DNA from: Bemisia tabaci
Lineage: Eukaryota > Arthropoda > Insecta > Hemiptera > Aleyrodidae
Assembly (NCBI RefSeq): GCF_918797505.1
Contig: NC_092793.1
Span: 90,346,411 to 90,410,410, forward strand
Reading direction: 5' to 3'
DNA: 64,000 nucleotides
Below the pieces are notes generated by a model. The model was not told the DNA's origin, searched no databases, and was given only the letters and a program-made list of their open reading frames with translations. The position numbers and the translations under genes are program-made. The first letter of the stretch is position 1. Each line of letters starts with the position of its first letter. Positions 43,561 through 54,649 of this stretch are shown piece by piece.

Positions 43561-44140
43561 GGCCTTGTCTCGACGGCGCAACTGTTGAGGGAAATTGGCG
43601 CAACTGTTGAAGGAAGGAAGTGTCTCAAAAATGTTTCACTTATAAGTGAAACTTTCAAGGTCAGAAATCTGGAACCTCAACAGTTGTTTACCTTCGATGT
43701 TTTGAATTGATAAACGCTGGTTACACGTGAAGCGGGAGTGTATTACGGGTGTTTTTTTTTTCGGAGCGGTTATTATTTAGAAATATTTGCACACATTTCA
43801 GTATCAATTTTATATTTTCGTTTGTAGCATATCACTACAGCAGGAAAATAAAATTTTATCGAATATATTTTCTTTTTATCCATATCTGAGTAATGTTATT
43901 GTTTTTTGTTTTATACCTGGTCGACATAACGCAAAATATTCACCTCCCGTTCATAATTATCAGTTCAATTATCTCAATTGACATCGTTTAACCTAGAAAA
44001 ATTAATATTGTTCAAATATTCCCGCCTAAAAGTTCCAGGTACACATGCGTGCGCGTCGAGACAGGGAATTTCGGTTGGTGCAACAAACTTGCTGCAGTTG
44101 CACCTAATTCCCTCATCAGTTGCGCCGTCGAGACAAGGCC
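43561..44140. mobile_element. PIF/Harbinger-like MITE F
   Basis: The ends GGCCTTGTCTCGACGGCGCA and inverse. Flanks TAT and TAA may be an altered three-base duplication. Ends resemble those of 30203-31192. It splits D1 just inside its left end. Confidence 0.78.
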
Positions 44141-44227
44141 TAAGGCCATTTGTATCTTTTTACCACAGGAAAACTGTTCCGCTTTTTGATTGGTCAACGA
44201 GTTTTTAGGCTTCATGATGCTCTTCCA

Positions 44228-44474
44228 CCGCAATCACACGCTGAATGTGGGAGCTGAATGTGGCTTGAATGTGGAAGTCATCGGCCCGATGCCTGAATTT
44301 GCGCAAAATTCAGCAACGATTTTCAGCAACCATCGGACCAATTTTGAATCTGTCTGAACTATTCGAGTAGATTTGATACACATCTGGATGAAAATAACTC
44401 GAATTTGCTAAATTTCAGCCGTTGGGCGATGACTGTTGACTTCCACATTCAGGTGCTAAATTCAGCGTCTCATT
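44228..44474. mobile_element. MITE family E, copy 3 (left part)
   Basis: Starts CCGCAATCACACGCTGAATG and stops in CGTCTCATT. Its last bases (GCGG) appear at 47685-47688 after a repeat of CGTCTCATT, so 44475-47675 is an insertion into it. Confidence 0.78.
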
Positions 44475-44759
44475 AGGCCTGTATAGACGATCAAATTCCG
44501 AACCAATTCCGATCAAAGTAGACATGCTGATGACTGGTGGTCACCATCTACCATCAAATTTTGACGGGCCGCACTTTTTTGATCAAAGTGAGATCAGACA
44601 GGAGTGCCATCATTCATCATTTCCTGCCACAGGAAACGTTTCTGTCAAGTTTTCATTTTAAAATTAAGCAAATTTATGAATTTCAGACTGATGACTCCCG
44701 ACACTTTGATGCTACTTTGATCGGAATTGGTTCGGGAATTTGATCGTCTATAGAGGCCT
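44475..44759. mobile_element. 285-base TIR element G
   Basis: The ends AGGCCTGTATAGACGATCAA and, inverted, AGGCCTCTATAGACGATCAA, flanked by ATT on both sides (44472-44474, 44760-44762). Interior repeats of CCGATCAAAGTAG-type sequence pair across the centre. Confidence 0.78.
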
Positions 44760-46666
44760 ATTGGAGTCGTTCAAACTGACGGAATAGAGGCCAACGTTTG
44801 ACCAAAAGAATGACCCGAAAAAGCATCAAATGATGCTCTTTGGGTCGGCACACCGGTGACCCTACAAAGATGGCGGAACCTATTTTGCGCGGCAAATTCA
44901 AATTAAGCGCGGTATTTTTAATTATTTTCAAATGCGTGACTCCGGTTTCTCTGACGAGGAAACGCTTTGCGCGGTAGTTTTGTTCCTAATTTCTCCTCAA
45001 GTGTAAGATAGCCCTTCAATTTTGGTTCTACGTTCAACCCTCTTGATATTTTTCTCTTTTAAACTGACTTTTCTTTCACTTCTTTTTAAACCAATTACTT
45101 GTGTTGCTGATGAATAATCCCTGTTTGCATTAATTATGAAAAGCGGGGCACAGAGCTATGACGCTTCATCCTTTTGCTGGCAATAATTAATTTTTTACCC
45201 ACGTATTAAAATATCATCAAATTATTATGTCATGCGCGCCCTGTAGCTATAAAAACGTATTTTAGGTAGAATTTGTCAAAATGTTCTTTTGGTCACTAAG
45301 AACTCTTAAATTTGCTCCGAATGGAATTATTCATCTTATTAGGTACATTGCTTTCATTGATTATCATGAGCTGTAATTGAAAATGGAGTTAGATAAATGG
45401 AATAACTGGTGCCGATAATTTTTTCTCTGTGTACAGGTGAGTATTTTTAATGCAGCAGTGATAGTTAAAATAAGGTTTTTGTGACTGAAAATAGTAAAAT
45501 AACGATTTAAAATTTGTTACTTACATCTTATCTGTGACAGAAATTACTGCCGATAGGAGGGGGAGGGGGTATCTTGCTCATAGAAAAAGAACAACAAAAA
45601 ATAAAAATCAACGATTATAACTTGCTCACATGCGGATCTCGTTTGCAGTACCTAAGTCAAAATCTCTGCTCAAATATTATTTTCTTAAAAGGGAGTGGAC
45701 GAACATTGCTTGAAATTTTCACAGAATATTCTTTACTCTCACAAGAAGAATTAGGGCACTTATCATCGCTTGAGATTGAGAATCCTACCATTTAGGACAT
45801 ACATAATGGCAGGAAGTATGCAGCATCGCAAACCTAGATGCACAATTTTTCATTGGCACTGTCTTCAAGTGGGAACTTGTGAATTGAGCTGCTACTTTGT
45901 ATTAGCAGCTATCTGTTCATTCAACAAGTTAAGGGCATGAACGCATCGAAATTATCACAAAGTAAATTTTTTTTTTCTTTTTGTGTTAAGAAATATTTTT
46001 TATTCAAAAATTACAACTTGGAATACTCATGATAGCATGAGGACTTGCAGGCTTAAGTTACAATCCACTGAAGATAGTTTGTTATAAATGAAATATCCAG
46101 AAAGAATATGACCTTCTTAATCTACGATCACTATCCAACCTAGGTTGCATGCCGATAGTATTATCTGCAATTATTCCTGTCTGCTAATTGTTTGCATCAC
46201 ATGGTTTTGAGGGCAACACAGTTCTTGCAGCATAAATACGTCAAACTGGAAAATTTCCTTCTAAAAACCTTAGAGGAAAAGTTTATTTTCTATGGTAGAT
46301 TATTTGTTCCATTTTTTCAAAACAGCAAAATAGTTGTACTCCCTAGGTGGCAGTTGAGGAAAAATTTGCCAAAATGAGTGGTTGTTAACGCTCAGCATAA
46401 ATCTCATTATTTTTAGCTTGAGCAAATTTTGAATAATATAGCCCGCATCAATGCTCTTTATCTCAAGATGATGAGTGACCTGCCACCGATGATTTGCCTG
46501 CCATCTTCAAAAAGAGTTTTAGAGCTGGAGCAAATTTATTAACTCCGATATAAGTTTGGTGGGAAAAGCTTCGTTTCCTATGATTCTATGCATGGTGATC
46601 AAATTACCCGCAGAAAGTTCTTCCTATTATGAAATACTGCACTGAATATGTGATTTTAAAAATAAT

Positions 46667-47113
46667 TAGAGTCCCTTTATACCCAGAGTAACGACAACTC
46701 GATTATCAGCTGACTGGCAGCCGACCTTGGCTGGCCATGGAGGCCGAAACTAGTGCACTCAAACGAACGATATTGAGGGATAAGGATCAGGAATCCTGCG
46801 ATGTCTGTCACACAAAAACAACAACATCAACAAATTGATCAATTAAAACGAAAATTAGATTGGTTTGTGAATAATTTCTTAATCTATTTTCATTTTAGAC
46901 CGATGGAAATAACAATTTACTCTTGATAAACCACAATTAGGTAATATTTTCATTATTCTTGTTCACATTCGAGGTACCGCCATCTTGGTGCACTAGTTTC
47001 GGCCTCCATGAGCGAGAACCAATCAGAATTGGATTTTTTTTTAGGCCACTTTCAGCCCAATCCTGGCCCAACCAAAAGTGAGTTGTCGTAACTCTGGGTA
47101 TAAAGGGACTCTA
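46667..47113. mobile_element. hAT-like MITE B, copy 2 (447 bases)
   Basis: The ends TAGAGTCCCTTTATACCCAG and inverse, exact duplication AAAATAAT (46659-46666, 47114-47121). Nearly identical to copy 1, so the insertion is recent. It contains ACCGCCATCTTGG. Confidence 0.93.
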
Positions 47114-47188
47114 AAAATAATAACAATAATAATGAGAAAAATCAAGGATGGGACATGGACATTGTCCATGGATGGGATGCGTTATGGA

Positions 47189-47517
47189 CATAGAGTACAT
47201 AGAGTCGTAATGTAAATGGGAGAGCTGGCGCCATGTTCTGCTCGACGAATTCCGAGCCCGGTGTGCGCCGAGTTCGGGTCGCTTTTTCGATACATTTTCG
47301 ATCCAAAATGGCGGTGTGGAATACATGGTAATTCCTATCTCCGTTGTTGTTGTTGTTGTTGTCATCGGATGACCGGGTACCTGTGTATCGCAAACAATCG
47401 ATTATGTATCGAAAAAGTGACCCGGCGTCACACAGGAGTCTCGGAATTCGGGACATGGAAAATGCTTGAAAGTGGCTCCAGCTCTCCCAATTACATTACG
47501 ACTCTATGTACTCTATG
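47189..47517. mobile_element. hAT-like MITE C, copy 1 (329 bases)
   Basis: The ends CATAGAGTACATAGAGTCGT and inverse, exact duplication GTTATGGA (47181-47188, 47518-47525). A GTT trinucleotide run and CAAAATGGCGGTG lie inside. Overlapping open frames on both strands reflect the inverted structure. Confidence 0.9.
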
Positions 47518-47882
47518 GTTATGGATTGCGCATTGCTCTTTTTTTCAAAATGGCGGCCGATTTGTTTACGTTGTGCGCACCGGTCAACGTGAATGAGCAC
47601 CGAATTGGTGCGGTTTCGGGGTCATCCGCCGAATTCCAACGATGGATTCCTCCTTTCCGCCAGTCGGTAAAACCCCGTCTCATTGCGGCATTCGGGCCGT
47701 AAATAAACAAACAAGATGGCGACTCACCGTAACATCGATAAGAAGCTAAATTTGACAAAAATTTCAATTATACGGCAGTAACAATTTAAACTAGCATATC
47801 TACGAAAAACACATGAAAACATTGTTAAATCGCCTTTCACCTTCATCACAGGAGGATGTAAGATGTGCATAACCTCAATCTT

Positions 47883-48166
47883 TTTTTTTTTTTTTTTTTT
47901 TTTTTTGCTGGTTTAGTGGCTTATATTCCGTTGGAACCTACAGCCATCGATAGACAGTATTTATTGTCCTTAGACATCATGGGATTTAGGCACATCCATG
48001 CTCCAGGCTTTCAAATTTTCAGGGATTAAGGCCGAGTGGAATCTGTTTCTGCAGATCCACTCGTCAGTTCCATGAAAATTTGTCGCCACCACCGGGATTC
48101 GAACCCGGGGCCGGGACCTATTGGCCTAGAGTCAGACGCGCTGACCACTAGGCCAACCTGGCCGGC
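47883..48166 (-). mobile_element. tRNA-derived SINE
   Basis: On the minus strand a tRNA-like head starts near 48166, with A box TGGCCTAGTGG (48145-48155) and B box GGTTCGAATCC (48095-48105), followed by a tRNA-unrelated body and a poly(A) tail (T run 47883-47906 on the plus strand). AACCTCAATCTT at 47871-47882 and 48167-48178 is the target duplication. The head would be transcribed by RNA polymerase III. Confidence 0.9.
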
Positions 48167-48730
48167 AACCTCAATCTTACTTGCTGATAACAGCAAAGAC
48201 ATAAAGACGGAGTGCTCGTATCTAAAAGCACGGGGAAAAAGTGAAGCCTTATTTGGCGCTCAGATAAAGTTAGTTTTTCTTTTGCTCATGGTGGTTCTGC
48301 CGGTTCAAACAGGCCGTTACAGTCCTAGATGACCGTTACTCCCAAATGAAATTAATCGGTCGACGACGGACTAAAACTAACCTAAAGTTAAAAAAATATG
48401 AGTGGGTAAGTGAATTTGGGCAAAAATCAACCTAGAATACTTTATTTCCGCAATTTTATTTAGTTCCCGCCCTACATTTGAATTTCAAACTTGTTCCGAT
48501 CTCGCCGCCAATCCTCTAGCCAATAGTAGAGGTGATTGAAAAGAAGCTTCATTTTTTGCTTTTAGCGCTCCGTCGTTATGTCTTTGTAACAGCCAGTAAT
48601 CCCTGTAACAGCCATCTTGTTTGTTTATTTATGGCCGTAAGAACATCGTATCAGCCTATTTTCACACGACCAATGAAAAACCGGAACAGAAATGGCCATA
48701 CTCTGTCTATAAAGGTACTCTAATGTAAGT

Positions 48731-48793
48731 AGGTGAGCTGGCGCCACTTTTAAGCATTTTGCAGGTCCCGAATTCCGAGACTCCTGTGTGCAG
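48731..48793. mobile_element. Right fragment of element C copy 2
   Basis: GAGCTGGCGCCACTTTTAAG and TTCCGAGACTCCTGTGTG match the interior of C1; the remainder is lost. Confidence 0.7.
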
Positions 48794-49052
48794 AGATGGA
48801 AAATTTCATGAAATTTATTCGAGTGAAATTTCACAAAATTTCATGAAAATTATTGAAACTTTTGGGGATACATTCAGGAGGCTAAGAAACGCCTAGAAAC
48901 AATGATTCTAAATTTTGAAATTTTTCACCTGAAGCCTAAAACATTCGCGCGTTGCCATAGAGTACAATAGAGTCGCAAAGTACTGGATCGCCGACCGATG
49001 AAGTCACTTTTGCAGGCTTTTTTGTCCGGTCCTCTCGAGTCCCTTTATACCC

Positions 49053-49058
<6 letters not shown>

Positions 49059-49111
<53 letters not shown>

Positions 49112-49177
49112 AGAGCTTGCGCACTCTAGGTTTAGTTATTGGCCTTAGTCGTGTAGACAAACAGCCACCGCTAAATC
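49059..49177 (-). mobile_element. Short retroposon with 52-base poly(A) and 11-base duplication
   Basis: TACCCAGAGTT occurs at 49048-49058 and 49178-49188. Between them, on the minus strand, are 67 bases starting GATTTAGCGGTGGCTG and ending GCGCAAGCTCTC, then an uninterrupted A run (T at 49059-49110). I see no clear A and B box, so this is either a truncated retroposon or a very short SINE. It landed in the B-family end at 49036. Confidence 0.82.
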
Positions 49178-49190
49178 TACCCAGAGTTAA

Positions 49191-50345
49191 CCCTTACCTG
49201 CTCAGTGGTCAGTTATACTGACCACCTTTTTAAATAATTATTCATGGCCGTTTTGGCGCGACATACCCTTACCAACCATGTAGTTATACTTGGGATATGG
49301 TCCAGAATATGAAAAAAAATATTGCCGGGCGATGTTATGTTGGCAATATTGTTTTATCATCTATTGTTTACCTCCGATTCGTTGGAGGTTTGGTGCCGCC
49401 GGTGTTATTTCCAGTTTCGCGGTTGTCAGTTGCTTGTGCGACGCTAATGGTTCTGATTTAGTAGTAAAATATTAAGTTAGACTATAATGCTGCGAGAATG
49501 TCATTTGGCAATTGAAAAATTCAGAAGTTTTGATTATTTAATTCATGCTTGAACATGGTGGTTAGTATAACTGACCACCGAGCAGGTGGCTATAGGAGCT
49601 GGAACTGGATTCTTGTTGCTTTATTTTTTATTATTATTTTATCCGTAATTTTTATGATTATGTTCATTACTTTTAATTATTGACCAAAATTATTATTTTA
49701 AAATTGCTAGTCTTATGTGGGAAAGGACCATTATCGTTGCATTTTGAAGAAATGAATTTATTTTATTGTGACTAGTCTTCGATTGCCTCCTTACTTATTC
49801 CACTTACGCTCATATGTTCTTCACTTCAAGCAGTTTTATATATTTCTGCTTTATTTATACTCTTTTATAATAAATTATACATTTTTCTAAGACTAGCTTC
49901 ACTCAATTTCCCAAAACAGAGACTCTATCACTTACAAACATGTAAGAAAAAGTGAAAAACTTACAAAATCTACGGAGTCAACATTTATAATTCACTGGTA
50001 AAGTTAGTATGGAAGGTAAGGGGAGGTCTGCGAGGGAAGGGTTGGGGGCTTGGAGGGCAGAAATTGAATGTCTTGCGCGGATAGGTAGAGACAAGGATCA
50101 TTTTTTACACAAAAATAAAAAAAAAACACGAAAATTATATCCACATAGGTGAATAGGAAATTTGCGTATTCCTATCCTGTTCAGTGGTCAGTCATACTGA
50201 CCACCCTTTTTTGTCAAAATTTCCGGGTAAAAAAAAGTCAAAAAAAATTTGTTTCACTAATTTTGAGTTATCTAGACCCAAGAGGCCTTAGAAAACTCGA
50301 AATTTCAATAAAAAGTTCGAAACCCTTAATGTGTGCAGGTAAGGG
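49191..50345. mobile_element. TTAA-flanked piggyBac-like nonautonomous element
   Basis: CCCTTACCTGC at the left and GCAGGTAAGGG at the right, flanked by TTAA (49187-49190, 50346-50349). Removing it rejoins the B-family sequence CCCAGAGTTAAGACAACTCG. Three hairpins of the form GTGGTCAG-N5-CTGACCAC, one with a single change, lie at 49205-49225, 49558-49578 and 50184-50204. There is no transposase. Confidence 0.85.
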
Positions 50346-50377
50346 TTAAGACAACTCGATTATCAGCTGACTGGCTG

Positions 50378-51676
50378 TGGAACGCCGTTAGTGTCAAAAC
50401 TCTTTTCTTGCGCGCGCGGAATTTTTTCTGGCGCGCGGAAAGAAAGAACCCGTTTTCGATGAAAAGCTCTGAATTTCCGGATTCCGCGCCGGTTTTCGAT
50501 ATATTTGCGCCGTTTGTGTCAAAACTATTTTTGTCGGTGCGCCGCTTCAAATCTGTTCCGCGCGCAGAATTCTCGATATATCGATTCCTGCTCGCCGATC
50601 GTGTCAAATATGGAACGCCGTTAGTGTCAAAACTCTTTTCTTGCGCGCGCGGAATATTTTTCCGGCGCGCGGAAAGAAAAAACCCGTTTTCGATGAAAAT
50701 CTCTGAATTTCCGGATTCCGCGCCGGTTTTCGATATATTTGCGCCGTTTGTGTCAAAACTATTTTTGTCGGCGCGCCGCTTCAAATCTGTTCCGCGCGCG
50801 GAATTTTCGATATATCGATTCCTGCTCGCCGTTTGTGTCAGAACTATTTTTTCCGGCGCGGCGCTCCAAATCTGTTCCGCGCGCAAAATTCTCGATATAT
50901 CGATCCCTGCTCGCCGATCGTGTCAAAACTGTTTTTTCCGGCGCTGCACCAGAAAATAATTCCGCGCGCCACTTTTTCGAATTATTTTCTGGTGCAGCGC
51001 CGGAAAAAAACAGTTTTGACACGATCGGCAAGCAGGAATCGATGTACCGAAAATTCTGCGCGCGGAACAGATTTGGAGCGCCGCGCCGGAAAAAATAGTT
51101 TTGACACAAACGGCGAGCAGGAATCGATATATCGAAAATTCCGCGCGCGGAACAGATTTGAAGCGGCGCGCCGACAAAAATAGTTTTGACACAAACGGCG
51201 CAAATATATCGAAAACCGGCGCGGAATCCGGAAATTCAGAGATTTTCATCGAAAACGGGTTTTTTCTTTCCGCGCGCCGAAAAAAAATTCCGCGCGCCGG
51301 AAAAATATTCCGCCTGCCAGAAAAAATTCCGCGCGCGCAAGAAAAGGGTTTTGACACTAACGGCGTTCCATAGTCAAAACTGTTTTTTCCGGCGCTGCAC
51401 CAGAAAATAATTCCGCGCGCCACTTTTTCGAATTATTTTCTGGTGCAGCGCCGGAAAAAACAGTTTTGACACGATCGGCGAGCAGGAATCGATATATCGA
51501 AAATTCCGCGCGCGGAACAGTTTGAAGCGGCGCGCCGACAAAAATAGTTTTGACACAAACGGCTAGCAGGAATCGATATATCGAAAATTCCGCGCGCGGA
51601 ACATATTTGAAGCGGCGCGCCGACAAAAAGACTTTTGACACAAACGGTGCAAATATATCGAAAACCGGCGCGGAAT
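50378..51676. mobile_element. CpG-packed fold-back M with 86-base internal repeats
   Basis: TGGAACGCCGTTAGTGTCAA at the left is inverted at 51351-51370. Both arms consist of repeats that contain GTGTCAAAACT, GGCGCGCCGCTTC, TTCCGCGCGCGGAAT and TCGATATATCGATTCCTGCT; neighbouring copies (50806, 50892) are 86 bases apart. A further half-copy follows at 51371-51676. Long overlapping open frames in many frames come from stop-poor repeats and are not genes. The GC content and CpG density are unlike anything else in the window. Confidence 0.85.
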
Positions 51677-51677
51677 C

Positions 51678-53930
51678 ATTCTGCGAAAAAAAAACCGAAA
51701 TCGAAGTATTACATTTCGAAAGGTGGGGGCGAGAAGTGGGGGGAGGTTCAATTTTGTGGGCGCGATAACTCGCGCAAATTAAAAGCTTTCTCCCCGAAAT
51801 TTTTACAGAAGAAAGATCTTACTTAGTTCTAGGCTGGTATTGAATTTGAGCGAAATCGGTTGAGCCGTTTAAAAATGGCGAGCTTTGAAAGTTATAGGCG
51901 GGGGGTCTGCGGCAAAAAAGGAGGGAAGCCGCACAGTGGGTCACGACCTGAAAGTTGGTGGACAAGACGGCAATGTTGTCGCACAGTGGGTCACGAACTG
52001 AAAATTGGTGGATAAGACGGCAATGTTGTCGTACAATGGGTCACGAACTGATGAACTGATAATTGGTGGACACGATGGCTATATTGTCGCACAGTGGGTT
52101 ACAGACTGATAATTAGTGGACAAGACGGCAATGTTGTCGCACAGTGGGTTATGGAGATTCATCCATCGTCATTCAAGCTTGCCACAGCGTTTGTTGACAT
52201 TTTTTCATATCAGACATTACATGAGGATTGTTGTTGCAATCTGGCGACATGAAGTCCTTATTCGAATAATCAATGCCTCCAAAGATTGATAACTCCCCGC
52301 CCCTCCCTTCGGAAAATACCCTCTTCCCGCGGTGGACGCGCGGGTCACTTAAAAGACAGAACAACTGAGGCCGGACACCCAAACCAAAAAACAGCGCGCT
52401 GTTTCGTCAAAAATTTTGAAGGGACTTACGCTGTTTTAAAAAAAAAAACCATTAATGAGGTAATAGAAAGTCCTTATTTCGAAAAGTTGACCATAGGTGA
52501 AGGAGAAACTCGTCTAAATGCACCGCTTTAGTTAGATACATCGCGTCCTTTTAAAGGCTTTTTGGAGGGCTTCTTGCACCCTCGTTAAACTCTCCGCAAA
52601 TTGTCATATGATGTGTTAGGTGGTTAAATTGAGCATATTATCACTTAAGAAGGAGTACTGATTGTAAAATATTTTTAAAACTCGACGATATCTAGTGATA
52701 AATAGTTTTGGCCAGCTTTTCAGGTCTAATACCACAGTGTGCGTCAGCTAGCTAGGTCCACACACGTTGAATCAGCTAAGTAAGTCTGAAATTCAGTCCA
52801 TACCTACTCTAGCGAGAACCAATCAGAATTGGATTTTTTTTAGGCCACTTCCAGCCCAACCAAAAGTGAGTTGTCTTAACTCTGTGTATAAAGGGACTCT
52901 ACCGTAAACCGCCGTGATAAGAAATGCCGGTCGGTTCACACTTGGTTTATAAGTCTTAATTTACGTTCCTTTTTGAATATTATTCATCAGTAGTATGATA
53001 CATTAATGGATTCACTATGGCTTTGACTACCTGTTTTTAGCAAAATTTGCAGAAAAGAAAGACAGTAAAACCGGCGCTCCGCTTCGCTCCGCGCCGGTTT
53101 TTGAGGGGGCTTCGCCCCCCCCCCCCCAAGCCCCTTCAGGACACGCGCTATTTTTTGGTTTGGGTGTCCGGCCTCAGTTGTTCTGTCTTTTAAGTGACCC
53201 GCGCGTCCACCGCGGGAAGAGGGTATTTTCCGAAGGGAGGGGCGGGGAGTTATCAATCTTTGGAGGTTGGATTTACGTTTACACTGTTGGAGGCATTGAT
53301 AATTCGAATAAGGACTTCGTGTCGCCAGATTGCAACAACAATCCTCATGTAATGTCTGATATGAAAAAATGTCAACAAACGCTGTGGCAAGCTTGAATGA
53401 CGATGGATGAATCTCCATAACCCACTGTGCGACAACATTGCCGTCTTGTTCACTAATTATCAGTCTGTAACCCACTGTGCGACAATATAGCCATCGTGTC
53501 CACCAATTATCAGTTCATCAGTTCGTGACCCATTGTACGACAACATTGCCGTCTTATCCACCAATATTCAGTTCGTGACCCACTGTGCGACAACATTGCC
53601 GTCTTGTCCACCAATTTTCAGTTCGTGACCCACTGTGCGACAACATTGCCGTCTTGTCCACCGACTTTCAGGTCGTGACCCTTTGTGCGGCTTCCCTCCT
53701 CTTTTGCCGCAAACCCCCCGCCTAAAACTTTCAAAGCTCGCCATTTTTAAACGGCTCAACCGATTTCGCTCAAATTCAATACCAGCCTAGAACTAAGTAA
53801 GATCTTTATTCTGTAAAAATTTCGGGGGGAAAGCTTTTAATTTGCGCGAGTTATCGCGCCCACAAAATTGAACCTCCCCCCACCTTTCGAAATGTAATAC
53901 TTTGATTTCGGTTTTTTTTTTCGCAGAATG
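51678..53930. mobile_element. Fold-back N, 2.25 kb
   Basis: CATTCTGCGAAAAAAAAACCG at the left pairs with the right end. Arms of about 720 bases pair throughout, covering GGGCGCGATAACTCGCGCAA, a tandem repeat of about 50 bases with CGCACAGTGGGTCACGAACT (51936-52150 and 53398-53690), and CCCGCGGTGGACGCGCGG. The spacer 52400-53150 contains a B-family fragment and a hairpin AAAACCGGCG...CGCCGGTTTT near 53069-53103. Confidence 0.85.
52797..52902. mobile_element. MITE B, right-end fragment
   Basis: AGCGAGAACCAATCAGAATT through GTATAAAGGGACTCTA matches the right end of B1 and B2. It may be the displaced right end of the B copy whose left end is at 49036. Confidence 0.8.
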
Positions 53931-54649
53931 GTAGTCCTGTTCTTCTAGTTTACATCGCAAAAACTTTCACCCAGAAATTTTTTAAAATGAGAGAAATATA
54001 ACCAAGCAAAAATCGGAAAAACCACGATGAGTTATATATATATTATAAAACAGCATGCATATTCGTAATATACGACCCATGATCGATGCTCATTACATGG
54101 TCTTTGGTCCAGGTCTGACATCAGGGGAGAATGCAATAGTGTATTTCCTTTGGAAAATACACTAAAAATTATTAAAAAAAAATCACTCAACATAAAAAAA
54201 ATCATTCAATAAAAAAAAAAAAAAAAAATTCATCAAAAAGATTCATTAAAAAATTTCGAAAAAACACAAGCAGTTCTTGATTTCTCCATAAGCCACCGTG
54301 ATAATATGTGCCGTTGGGTTCACACTTGGTTCACAATTTTCGGAGCACAAGCGGCTCGGAAAGGCCCGTTAATGGATTGACTTCATTGGCGCTCCAGTAC
54401 ATTGCGACTCTATTGTACTCTATGCGCGTTGCAAATGTTTTCGTTAAGTTTAGAGGTTAGGTTGGGGGTTTTTCTCTCTAAACTCCCCTTTTTGCCCCCT
54501 CTTTGTGTCTGGCACCTTTAGCAGAGTAGCATAATACCGCAGCATCAACAGAAAGACGATCTGAAACGCTTTCAGACCTCCAAAGGTTTAATCAATAATT
54601 CTAAAAAAATTAATAAACAACTTTTGTGAAATTTATTCGAGCCTTATAT

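Larger units (their letters stand above)
44475..47675. mobile_element. 3.2-kb insertion J in element E3, nine-base direct repeat
   Basis: CGTCTCATT lies at 44466-44474 and 47676-47684, and joining the two sides restores the E-family end. The left edge is element G and the right edge ends GGTAAAACCCC; I see no inverted repeat between the two ends. It holds elements B2 and C1. The rest (44760-46658, 47526-47675) has no gene I can support; the frame at 45574-45795 has no motif. Confidence 0.5.
43538..48722. mobile_element. hAT-like MITE D, copy 1, expanded by nested insertions
   Basis: The left end GAGAGTACCTTCATAGAGAG and the right end (inverse TAGAGTACCTTTATAGACAG) are flanked by the exact duplication ATGTAAGT (43530-43537, 48723-48730). 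Against the intact copy D2 (60907-61340), D1 segments lie at 43538-43560, 44141-44227, 47689-47882 and 48167-48722. Everything between is later insertion: F, E3 with a 3.2-kb block, and a SINE. Confidence 0.82.
48956..54424. mobile_element. Element Q: 5.5-kb C-related TIR element with many nested insertions
   Basis: The ends CATAGAGTACAATAGAGTCG and inverse pair over about 37 bases with two mismatches and are flanked by the exact duplication CGCGTTGC (48948-48955, 54425-54432). They are closely related to the ends of C1. No transposase is visible inside; the contents are other elements: a B fragment, a retroposon, a TTAA element, and fold-backs M and N. Much of 53931-54290 is AT-rich with no feature. 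Confidence 0.85.

Noticed and set aside
48082..48166. tRNA gene on the minus strand
   Set aside because: A and B boxes are present, but the sequence continues into a SINE body with poly(A) and a target duplication.
50326..51641. Several overlapping open frames of 60-208 codons on both strands
   Set aside because: They lie in GC-rich inverted tandem repeats where stops are rare in every frame, and the peptides are frame-shifted versions of one repeat.
53398..53690. Regularly spaced repeat of about 50 bases as a CRISPR-like array
   Set aside because: Repeats are contiguous without unique spacers, occur in both arms of fold-back N, and the context is eukaryotic.
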